This document shows, piece after piece, positions 21,436-30,238 of a stretch of 32,628 nt of DNA. Numbering within the stretch: the stretch's first letter is position 1; the number at the start of each line of letters is the position of its first letter. Both the position numbers and the translations under genes were made by a program. Source of the DNA: Cudoniella acicularis (lineage: Eukaryota; Ascomycota; Leotiomycetes; Helotiales; Helotiaceae); the NCBI GenBank assembly GCA_013054445.1, contig JAAMPI010000546.1, positions 1 through 32,628 of the forward strand, given 5' to 3'. Under the pieces are notes generated by a model that was not told the DNA's origin, did not search any database, and worked only from the letters and a program-made list of their open reading frames with translations.

Positions 21436-22429
21436 TAGAAAGAATATTACTCCCTGCTAAAAATTGGCTCTCTTCTGAACTCACAGCTTTACGAAAATAA
21501 AGGGGAGTTCGGGGGTTGATTCTGTCAAGAAAAATAATACAGTAGTGCAAGTGTTGGTATTTTAGATAAGCCGATGGTTAGATAATGGATGAGAACATAT
21601 ATCTAACTATTATAACCCCGCTCCAGCTGAAACAGTAATTACTTATTGCTTTAGAGATACAATAACACTCGAATTCTCCCTGTGTCACGTTATCTTTTTA
21701 GCAGTAGCTTTCTTTCGCGAAAGCACTATCGAAAAACGCCCTAAATTATTAAAAGCAAGAATGACTTCCTTAATTCGTGTTTAAATTTTATAATAGATAG
21801 TATAAAATATACTACTCGACTTACTCTAATTAAATATAAAACTCTTTTTGTTTTATTTCGACTTTTTTTTTAGGTGAAAAATTATTAAAGGGGTAGTCTC
21901 GAGTATATATAGAAAAAAGCTACTAGTAAAAGAAAAACGTGACACAGGGAGACTTCGAGTATCATTGTACGCGATTGTTTCCGAAGAATGGGGATGGCAC
22001 TACTATTTCCAAATAAAAATTTCTGTATCTTTCAAGAGCCAACCTTTTAAGTGATAGGGTGGAGATCCAGTAAGTGAATGTGTTTTCCATGAACGTAAGC
22101 TTATACGGCTAATGCCTCATTCGCGAGCCAAAACATTCTCCCTCATCGAAGTCTTATCTGTCGTGAAACAAGAATTGTACGTGATACTAGTCCTTTGCTA
22201 TAGAGGACTTCTAGGAATAAATGAACCGAGTGAAAAATGCATGAGCGAAATAATATTAAAGTAAGCTGGTAGGATCTTGCAAAGCAATATTAGTTCTTAC
22301 TCAGACCTTGTACGAAAGGGCACAGCAGGAGTATAATAAGACACGTGAAATTTCCACGACATATTTCCTTTTTACTTTACGTTTTATTTAAAATTCGCAT
22401 CCTTAGGCTGCTTCTCTTCGCGTTCTAGA
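21436..22429. other. Intergenic region containing a MITE
   Basis: AT-rich spacer between the deaminase gene and the first hydrophobin-like gene. The only clear content is the inverted-repeat element at 21660-21967. Downstream of it (21970-22429) no gene is seen; the last part is the promoter of the gene at 22430. Confidence 0.5.
21660..21967. mobile_element. MITE, 308 bp, TA-flanked, Tc1/mariner type
   Basis: The two ends form terminal inverted repeats of about 55 bp. The left end starts CAATAACACTCGAA and continues TCTCCCTGTGTCACGTT; the reverse complement of the right end reads CAATGATACTCGAA and TCTCCCTGTGTCACGTT at the same distances, followed on both sides by CTTTTA...AGTAGCTTT. A TA dinucleotide flanks each end exactly (21658-21659 and 21968-21969), the target-site duplication of Tc1/mariner transposons. 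The inside (about 200 bp) is AT-rich and non-coding, so it cannot move by itself. Confidence 0.82.
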
Positions 22430-22890
22430 ATGCAGCTCGTCACCTCGTTTTCAATCCTGGCCTTGTGCCTTTCTTCCACTGTGGCATCGCAGGCCACCAC
22501 CAACCCCATCTTTACATGCAATGGTAGCAAGTTTGGCGAATGTTGTGCATCTTTCAGCGAATCTGGACAAGGAGCATCGTGTTCGTAAATCATGTTCCAT
22601 TCCGCCCCTACGCGGAACAAAGCGCATGCTGGTATTGAAAGGCTGACTGAAAAAAACCAAAAGGCCAAAAGGCAACGATTACGACGACAGACCCACAAAC
22701 GCAAACTCAATACAGCTGCGACGATCCTTCGCTCCTGAACTCATGCTGCTGGTTTCCCAAAACTGTAAGTGTTGATCTGAGTTTGGCCTACAACACCTTG
22801 CCAGGCATAGAAATTATAGAAGCTGATAATATGAAACTTCAGAGGAGACTACTTCTTTCAAGAGTAGGGGCAGTGTGCACTGCCGCTTGA
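22430..22890 (+). CDS. Hydrophobin-like small secreted protein, 99 aa (copy A)
   Basis: Three exons: 22430-22580, 22664-22764, 22843-22890. Signal peptide (MQLVTSFSILALCLSSTVAS), then eight core cysteines in the order C, CC, C, C, CC, C. Gaps are 7, 11, 17, 8 and 16 residues. The CC-x11-C and C-x8-CC parts match class II hydrophobins; the last gap is longer than their usual ten. The first intron splits the fourth core Cys codon (T|GT...AG|GC), exactly as in copies B and C, but its donor is GTTCGT, not the consensus. A read-through would stop after five more bases, so the spliced form is needed. Exon 3 was chosen by its CAG acceptor and by a C-terminus (VCTAA) like copy B's (PCVSASA). Hydrophobins coat aerial surfaces and assemble at air-water interfaces. 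This copy may be decaying. Confidence 0.68.
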
Positions 22891-24379
22891 AAAAAGAAGG
22901 GATCGTGAGACTGTGATGGGAAATTGGCAGTCATGTACTACGTACAAGGATTATTCTTACTTTGGCTTGGGTTACTTCAGGTGCTGTTTGATTCAAAATC
23001 ACTTCTCGTTTGAAATAAAGCATAACTGAAGTGAAAGTAAATGGTTTGCGTCGAGACAGCTTTGATCCTTTTTCAAATTTTAACAAGCTTGCTGAAGTTC
23101 CCGGGCAGTCAAAAACTAACTAGATGCCTTGCAATACCAAGACGGGCACATAGCCTTCGTTATATTTTGCAAACACATGGAATGGCAAGAATACTTGTTA
23201 AAAGGCCTTGAGAAGTGTATGGTTAGTTCCGTCCCAGTGTCAGCATTTTTCCTTCCAGTTTATTAATTCTTTAAGGATTCCATATAAATCATGACGAAAG
23301 TAGAGACAGCTGATCCTCCCTTGGTCTTACAACTAGTAAGACCAAAGGGGTCTAGGGAAGGCTGTGAGCATTCTTTCTTGCAGATCCCTAAGAACGAGGC
23401 AGTGAGGTACACGATGATTGGTGGTTTAATTTCGCATGAAGTAAGACTGATCCTAATACTAATTCCAACTTGAGTAACCAACACAAAATAGAGGAGGCTC
23501 ACCTCAGATCAACTCGTCACATCAAATGCAGTCCAGGCGACTTTCCAGCAGTTTTCCTTGCCTCAGCCCTACACAAAATCTAATTTCCACGTGCCGCTCC
23601 GGCGAAGGGCTTTTTGCGGCGCGACGACCAATTGGAATTCATCCGAGTTCCGGATCCAACATGGCGAAAGCTTGTCTTACTGTGTAGAAAATTTTGTGGG
23701 AACGATGGACGTACGTAAGCATTGTTCAGACTTCAAAGACACATGTTTACGACATTTAAAACAGTTGAAATTCTGTATCAAAGCACTTGAGGATCTCAGT
23801 ATAATTATTCAATCTAAATTCAGGTTCTCGAATTCATATTTGCGTTTATATTTACAGGTTTTCAAATCGAGTTTCGCCTTCCAACGGGCTGTGCCGGATG
23901 CCTGAGCCGAATACGCCGCGAAGCAAATTACGACGTCACACAAAACATAATTTTCTTCCTTGAAGGATCCTGACTCAGATGATCAACATTGAAGCTTCCT
24001 AGGACCATATTCGTTTTCCCCATATATATGTACCATGTAGACTGTGAAAACAAGGGATATTGACGAGTAGGAACAGCAGGGTGGAGCTATTCGCTCTGCG
24101 GCACCGAATACGTATGTGTCACAAACTGGGCCTCTCCAGGACATTTTCAGTATTCGTATAGTTCGTATAGTGTAAGATGCCACTTGAGCACCAATGAGTG
24201 GTGGGTCCTGGCAACTGACCTCCACTCCGAAGCTACCAAGGCTGAACGACAAAAATAGCATAAATACAGGCTCTCCTGCACAGAAAAAAGGTATCCTTTA
24301 ACTCACCGACCTTTTGTCAATTTTCAAGCATCAAACACCAAGCGTCGACATTGTAGCATTATTCTATCTCAAAGTCAAA
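22891..24379. other. 1.5-kb intergenic region
   Basis: Spacer between hydrophobin-like copies A and B. I looked for a fourth, degraded copy (Cys-Cys motifs, signal peptide) and found none; the ORF at 23558-23905 has no motif. AT-rich. Its end holds the copy B promoter. Confidence 0.4.
24259..24266 (+). promoter_or_regulatory. TATA-like box of copy B
   Basis: CATAAATA lies about 115 bp upstream of the ATG at 24380, similar in distance to the TATA box of copy C. A weak match. Confidence 0.35.
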
Positions 24380-24796
24380 ATGAAGTTCACAACAACCACC
24401 CTTTCTCTCTTGGCACTTGCCTTCACCAGTACTGCCGTTGCCCAACTCGAGATCCCAATCTTCAGCTGTCCCGCAGGAACCTTCGGAGGATGTTGCAAAA
24501 GCTTCCTTGCTGCTGGAGATGGCGTCAGCTGTAAGTTCTACTGTCAAAATTCTTTTCCAATTTCAATAATACTAATTGTGTTTAGGCGTCCGGGGAACTG
24601 TGGCCACAGGGGATGGCGTCGATCAATATGAATGCAATGACCTCTCTACAGACGTAGGCCTTCCGGCCTGCTGCCATACCATTCCTCATGTTGTAAGTAT
24701 AATTTTCAACTGCAAAGGGGTATTCGAGATATTTGCTAATGTGAATAATTATAGGGCCACAGCATCCCATTGCCTTGTGTGAGCGCATCAGCTTGA
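24380..24796 (+). CDS. Hydrophobin-like small secreted protein, 99 aa (copy B)
   Basis: Exons 24380-24530, 24586-24692, 24755-24796; introns of 55 and 62 bp with GTAAGT donors, the second with a GCTAATG branch site. Signal peptide MKFTTTTLSLLALAFTSTAVA closely matches copy C (TTLxLLALAFTSTxA). Core cysteines C, CC, C, C, CC, C have gaps 7, 11, 15, 11 and 13. That is near the class II hydrophobin spacing (9-10, 11, 16, 8-9, 10) but not equal to it, so 'hydrophobin-like' is safer than 'hydrophobin'. Intron 1 splits the fourth Cys codon; intron 2 follows the second CC pair in phase 0. Exon 1 has the same 151-bp length as in copy A. Expected to be secreted and surface-active. Confidence 0.78.
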
Positions 24797-25734
24797 GCTT
24801 ATTCGAAAGGTTTCTTTGGTTTTAAAGGGGCTTCAAAAGCGTAGTTGTTCTTACAAGGGAACTGGTGGGGAAAATATCAATACGGCTCAGAATGCTTTCA
24901 GCATGGCGTAGAATTTGATGGTTTATGAGTTACCCAATACTTCCAACTTTGCTCTTGAGTTTTGATAGAAAATATAAATCGCTTGACGTTTGGTGAAGAT
25001 AAACTAGCCATTCCCATACTCACATGAATATATCCGATCAAAAGACAATAGTGCTAGTTGTTAAATGGAAATTATCAGAACAGATATGAAACTACAAAAT
25101 AAAGCATGTCGTTGGGTTCATAATTTGAATGAGGTGAAATAGAGATATTATATTGCAGATTTCCAGGCGAAACTGAAGTCTGCAACCTCTAAAGTTTGCA
25201 GAGAAATCTCAACAGGAAGATTGAGATATTAAGACGTACGTCAATCGTATAGAAAGTCACAGAATAGAATCAATGGCATGCATGAACATAAAACGCGACT
25301 GATGCTTTCTGCTTTTTTCCCCTGCATTCTTAGAAACACTGCCACATCGAAACGTAAATGCTACGGTATCGCAAAATTGCGGCCCTTACCACAATTCTCT
25401 TTACACGCCTCTATCCACGCCTCACCAACACGAATTACCCAACTGCTGATCCACTCGCCCCAGTCGTCTCTTCACGCCTCATGCCTCTCTCGCCTCATCG
25501 TCTGCCAAGCTCCGTTCCTCGCCGTAAACACAGTCATGTAAGAAACGCACTCGAGCACTTGAATTCTATTTGGTAGCAGCATTTTCCAACGCTTGGCTCC
25601 AACACTAACGAAATTAGTGTAACATGCCCGCGAAAGGTATATAAGCCTCTTCATAGCCTAAGAAATCTCTCTCAAACCATCCTTCCAAACATTTGCAAAA
25701 CTATCTTCTACAAGTAAAAACACACCCATCCACA
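24797..25734. other. 0.9-kb intergenic region
   Basis: Spacer between copies B and C. The open frames at 25278-25576 are CT-rich and without motifs. The last 100 bp form the copy C promoter. Confidence 0.45.
25638..25645 (+). promoter_or_regulatory. TATA box of copy C
   Basis: TATATAAG lies 97 bp before the ATG at 25735, with a pyrimidine-rich leader between. A good core promoter match. Confidence 0.55.
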
Positions 25735-26190
25735 ATGCACTTCTCAACCACCACCCTTGGACTCCTTGCCCTCGCCTTTACAAGCACACTCGCTCTCCCG
25801 CAGGCTATCGGCCCTCAGTTTGTTTGCCCTCCCAACGCCAACAAAGGTGGCTGCTGCAAGGAGTTTACTTCCGGAGGCGTCGGTGCAGGCTGTACGTTCC
25901 ACTTTTTCCCTTTCTCCTTCTCTTCCCTATCTTCCTCCCCTCCGATCCTCTTGAGTAAACCTAACATAACATCTCCCAGGCGTCCCCGCAGATGCCCTCA
26001 TCTTCGGCGCCAAAGAGACCTTTGAATGCGGTGACTCGACAATCGATCAGGGTATTCCGGCTTGCTGCAGTGTGAATTCTGATTTAGGTGTAAGTTCATT
26101 TCACTACTTTTCCTTCTCCGAAATTTTCCCTTGATTCTAATTGTGAGAATATAGATCTTGGATTGTGTTGCTGGGCCAATGAGGAAGTAG
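25735..26190 (+). CDS. Hydrophobin-like small secreted protein, 100 aa (copy C)
   Basis: Exons 25735-25891, 25980-26089, 26155-26190; introns of 88 and 65 bp, the first with a CTAAC branch site. The start at 25735 gives a clean signal peptide (MHFSTTTLGLLALAFTSTLA); an in-frame upstream ATG at 25693 would bury it and sits inside the leader. Core cysteines C, CC, C, C, CC, C have gaps 8, 11, 15, 11 and 10, the closest of the three to class II hydrophobins. Intron positions and phases equal those of copies A and B (phase 1 in the fourth Cys codon; phase 0 after the second CC pair). The mature part is Gly-rich with hydrophobic patches (ALIFGA, LGILDCVAG). It ends convergently on the oxidoreductase gene, 265 bp away. 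Confidence 0.82.
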
Positions 26191-26455
26191 AAGAAGAGGC
26201 GAAAACTTTGGGAAGACAGTAGCTGAGCGGAGGGCCAAAGGGTAGCTATAAAAAGTGACATCTTTTTTCCGTAGAGTGATTGGCGTGTCAAATTACACAA
26301 TCAAATCTCTTAGTAGATTTCATAAAACAATTCTCAATAGGTGCACCGTGAATTCATGCATTCCACTATATCTCACGAATACCTTCAAAATCAGAAGCTA
26401 TAAGTTTTTCTAAGCCCAATAGTCGAAAACCAAACCCAGACTTCATGCTTTGCAG

Positions 26456-27540
26456 CTACAGACTCACTACGTACTTAGCACCACTGACGCCTTTCATGAG
26501 CTTATCCAAGCCGTGCTCAATGGCATCAAACCCCTTTCCAACAACTTCGACCTTAACAGGCAGCTTGAACTTCCCGCTTTGTAGCAGATCTGTCAGACCC
26601 GGCATCGCATTCATGCCTCCCTTCTCACCAAAAATCTGTGGAGCATAGATGAGAGTCGAGTCGACTCCCTGAGGCACTTCAACATTTACTCCAGTCACGA
26701 CCTGCGAGTAGGTCTTTGGCCCAGTGGGATTGAACGCAGAAAAGATGTCTGGCTGGCTCGCAGCGGCCGTGACAGCGTCCAAGATGGCGTCGAAACCGGC
26801 GCGTTTGGAGTCGCTGCCTTAACAGCAGAGATATCGAGATCAGATCTATCGAAGCACTTGGTAGCACCTAATGAAATCAGATGAGCGTGGTGCTTGGTAG
26901 AGCTGGTGGCGAGAATGGTGGCCGAGGGCAGAGCTAGTCGAAGGAGCTGGATGGCTGCACCGCCTACGGTAGAACTACCACCTAAGACGAGGATGGACTT
27001 CACAGAGCTGCCACCGGTAGGGTCGATATATGGCAATGGAATATGTAAGCCAACAGTGATAGCGCAAGCGGCTGTAAGATAGCAAACACTACAGATTGAT
27101 CAATTAACTTCCTGCACCTAATAATATCCTTCCGGGATGGGAGTATCTTACCCGAGAGATGACGCTTCTTCGAAGGTCAAAAAAGCAGGCTTCTTAGCAG
27201 CATAATGCGAGGGGACCATTGCGATCTCCTGAAAAGCAGCTGCTCGGTCCCCTTCTCCCTTATCAGTGCCACAAAGAGCGAAGACTTCGTCTCCGACTTT
27301 GAAGTCTTTGACCGAATCACCGACCGAATCCACAACACCGGCACCATCGTGGCCAAGCACAGTAGGCCATGATTGTATAGTTATTCCCATGGCGCGATTT
27401 TTCCAATCCACTGGATTCAAAGCTACCGCTTTCATACGGATGCAGATCTCATTGGGGCCTGGAGTAGGACGCGGAATGGAGACTATAGCAAAATGTCCTC
27501 CTTTTTGGGAGAGTTGGTACTGCAGCGAAGTTTTAGACAT
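26456..27540 (-). pseudogene. ToxD-like MDR zinc-type/enoyl reductase, frameshifted
   Basis: Exon 1 is 27540-27152 and exon 2 is 27088-26456 (63-bp intron, GTAAGA...CTGTAG). Splicing restores SSLGVCYLTAA, the usual segment before the cofactor domain. Family features: N-terminal GroES-like part (NPVDWKNRAMG, LGHDGAGVVDSVG, VGDEVFAL) and a Rossmann motif LVLGGSSTVGGAAIQLLRLA. This fits the ToxD-like/trans-enoyl reductase branch of medium-chain dehydrogenases, which reduce C=C or quinones with NADPH. Near 26790-26810 the frame breaks: the conserved GFDAILDAVTAAASQPD appears in a different frame from KAATPNA before it, consistent with one missing base. With that base the protein would be about 340 aa, a normal family length. 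It could be a real null mutation or a sequencing error; a 44-bp intron could bridge it but would delete the conserved segment. Confidence 0.75.
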
Positions 27541-28220
27541 AGTGGACAGATTATCGATTGTTTCGGAAAAGTGCTTTTGGGGACGTGAAACTTGGTTCTC
27601 TAGATTTTCGTTTGATGAGATGGGGAAAAAGCATAAAGCGAGAAGTGATGAAGAGTCTTAGCAGCTGGGAAGTAATTCGACATTTAAGTACATCCAAAGT
27701 CACAATATTCTCGAGTAATTCGACATAACTGGTGATCTTCGGTGCTTCACTTGTGAACTCTTATCAATCAGTCTACTGACAAAGCCAGACGTGGGGCTAA
27801 ATGCGGGGTTGATTCAACTCCGAAGTCCGAGAGTATTATTTGATTCGCTCCTGATTAACTGGAACTGACGACGGTATGTACCCCAACTTCACGATATGCG
27901 ATTTCGTAGTGGAGCTAACCCGCAGTCGTATTTGGCTTAGAAATCAATTAATCGATATGGTCAGGGGTACAGGGGTTGATCTCGATGCTACTCTCTACTT
28001 GATGCCCTTTTAAATATGCTCTGTGCAAAATACAGGGTAAGTCGTTAGCGACTCTAACCGAGAGGCCTCCCAGAGGCTACCCTAGTCCACAGGTGACGAA
28101 TTACAAACTCGTGGAAAAGATTACTACCCATTACCTTCTCTCCACAAAAGTCCGAAGTCCAGCCCCGGTCTGTTTTCTCCGAGTTTCTCCAGATCTGGGC
28201 ATAAATGCGGGTTGCTTTAT
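27541..28220. other. Intergenic region, no gene seen
   Basis: Promoter side of the oxidoreductase gene, grading into the transposon-derived block. Small GC-richer palindromes occur near 28040-28075, but no ORF or motif is supported. Confidence 0.4.
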
Positions 28221-28639
28221 TACTAACCCCCCACCCGGTCCATTAGCTATTTGCCACTTTCTTGCTACTATTGCGATACTATCCAGCACCCCACTTCTCT
28301 CTCCACTACACGCGTTTTAACCTTCGAAGTAACAAAAGCTAGATATGTACTTCACGTGATATAAGAATTTGTATGAAGCTATAAAAAGTAAGAAATGAGA
28401 AGAGAAGGTATTATTAAAGAATACTCTTGAAAGAATAAACGTGACTTACATTTTTAGTATCTAATTATCATTCTTATAGAATCGTAGGAATAGCTTCAAT
28501 TGTGTCAGTTTTACCTTTCTAGGCATAGTAAGCGCTTAATCAGGTGCCCGGTGGAGAGAGCAGTGGGGTGCGACGAAGTGGTGATAAAGTGGCAACAAAA
28601 GTAGCAAAATAGCTAATGAATCGGGGGGGAGGATAGTAT
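28221..28639. repeat. Long imperfect inverted repeat, about 420 bp, MITE-like
   Basis: The left arm (28221-28306) and the reverse complement of the right arm (28551-28639) share CATTAGCTATTT and, about 45 bp later, GCACCCCACT-CTCTCTCCAC (one mismatch). Between these blocks the arms are partly similar, and their outer ends share a C-rich tract after ACTA. The loop of about 240 bp is AT-rich and non-coding. Looks like a foldback or MITE relic. I could not define exact ends or a target duplication. Confidence 0.6.
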
Positions 28640-28799
28640 CTGGTTAAGCTATCTTAAAAATATAGTTATTACCCTTTTAGTTAGAGTAGGGGCTATTACT
28701 CTACGCCCACTTAAGCGAGATGCGTCGACGCGTCGATTTTTCGATGCCTTCCTTTTATAATTTATCTTTAAATCAACTACCAATACAAATCCCTCAATA

Positions 28800-29780
28800 T
28801 CAAAGGTACAAGACTTAATCCTGTCAAGCTTTCTTCGAGACGATCCGGATAGCGATTAGCCTACTCCTGTGCGCGTAGTAATTCGAGCTTATGTACGCGA
28901 TAGATTCTTATAACACGAAATCGTCGATAAGACTAGTGCGCTACAACGGTCAATTCGGACGATATTAAGACAAGAATTAAGCCGGCGATCATGAAAAAAT
29001 AAAGTTTATAAGCCTTATTTAATGTCTATAAGAGAAATCCGCCGCTATATTCGCTATATCGCAAAACACTAGTCGACGCGCCGACTATTATTTTCGCAGG
29101 TCAAAGCCTAGCTAGGAGTCAAGGCCTCTATTCAAACTATCGGTCGAGAACTCCGCTGCGTAGGCTACCGCCGTCATATTACATACCCAAGACCCTATAT
29201 ATCACGCCAGCAAGCTAAGAAGAGATTGGGATTCGCATTAGAACACCGGTGGTAGGGAATAACGGACTATGTAGCACACAGGGATGATAGCAAGCCTAGG
29301 GGGAACTAGCGGACGGTGATTTAGTCGGACGAAGCTACTTTTGAGGTTAAGAAGAGTAGAAGGGTCTAGGTTATATAGAGGGTAGACGAAAAACGCTATA
29401 CGAATTATATACGGTCGATATATAGGTCAGGGAGGTTTTCAGTCATGATTTAGGGGGCTATTAGATAGGATTATAAGTCGGAATTAGTCTTTATAGAGAA
29501 GCTTCCTGAACGTAAGGGTGTTTGCTCTAAGGCCTATCCCGAACAAGTTCTAGAACCTATAGTTTTCCCGCTGTTTGAAGAACTCGGGCTAGAGCATATC
29601 TTTATAGAGAATGGTTTAAAGGTCTATGCGGGGCATGCCCGGCTACAACACGGCTACAACACGACATTCGCGGCTTTCATTAGCTACCTTCTCTAGATTT
29701 AAACCCGATTAAGAAGGTTTAGCGCTAGATAAAGGAAGATCTAAAGAAATTACTATATGTGTCGAAAAATAGGGAGGATA
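28800..29780 (+). pseudogene. Tc1/mariner-type DDE transposase relic, RIP-damaged
   Basis: Decayed transposase with multiple stops and frame changes. Readable family pieces in order: RELRCVGYRRHITYPRPYIS and KKRLGFALEHRW (N-terminal half); ISDEATFEV-type motif at 29319-29342 with the first catalytic Asp; RVDEKRYTNYIRSIYRSGRFSVMI and GAI; YPEQVLEPIVFPLF; IFIENGLKVYAGHAR (second catalytic site, where Asp appears as Asn); and LDLNPIKKV near 29697-29718 (third site). Trp codons expected by the family are TAG at 29322, 29367, 29376, 29451, 29719 and 29725. This TpG-to-TpA change is the mark of repeat-induced point mutation. Not functional. Terminal repeats were not found. Confidence 0.82.
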
Positions 29781-29781
29781 T

Positions 29782-29834
29782 NNNTANGGAGNTNTAAAAG
29801 CTTTAGGATCAGGTAGATCTACGTGACTTNCGGN
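29782..29834. other. Ambiguous bases (N) in the assembly
   Basis: Eight N at 29782-29784, 29787, 29792, 29794, 29830 and 29834. They mark poor read quality directly after the transposase relic, so nearby single-base frameshift claims should be treated with care. Confidence 0.99.
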
Positions 29835-30238
29835 ATTATACAGAGTAATTGACCTGTAAAATTGAGGATATAATTGTCACAGATCTGGTTCAGGGGTCCG
29901 GTCAGGACCGATCACGTGACCTCATATCGTGTATAGGTCAGCCTCGTGCGGCTGAGTGCAGAAGACACGTTGCGTATCCTAGACGTCAACGACGACCTTC
30001 TATCCTTTAACCTTCTCTCTTTAGTTTAATATCTTTGTATTCGGCAGATAGTCAATTCCTCCTTGAGCCTAGGCTTTGTTTTGTACTTGAGTCGTCACAC
30101 GCCTTATTGATTAGGCTTTTGTGTCACGCGAGATCCGGCAGCCGCACCTTCAAATCCTAAATTCCAAGTCCTCTGCAAGTTATTTTATCTGTTTAGAATA
30201 TTACATACTGTACAACTTTTGTCAGATGATATCTTGAC
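29835..30238. other. Intergenic region upstream of the HET gene
   Basis: Follows the transposase relic. Contains an ATCACGTGAC motif near 29909 and could include further transposon-derived sequence, but no element ends could be fixed. Promoter of the gene at 30239 must lie here. Confidence 0.4.

Noticed and set aside
22891..24379. Search for a fourth hydrophobin-like copy between A and B
   Set aside because: No Cys-Cys pair with a signal peptide or matching intron pattern on the plus strand.
26758..26801. 44-bp intron that could explain the oxidoreductase frameshift
   Set aside because: It has a poor donor, is very short, and would delete the conserved GFDAILDAV segment that reads perfectly in the alternative frame.
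29875..30126. Possible solo LTR (starts TGTCACA, ends TGTGTCA, contains ATCACGTGAC)
   Set aside because: The flanking five bases differ (ATAAT versus CGCGA), so there is no target duplication, and no primer-binding site starting TGG follows. A repeat search of the genome would settle it.
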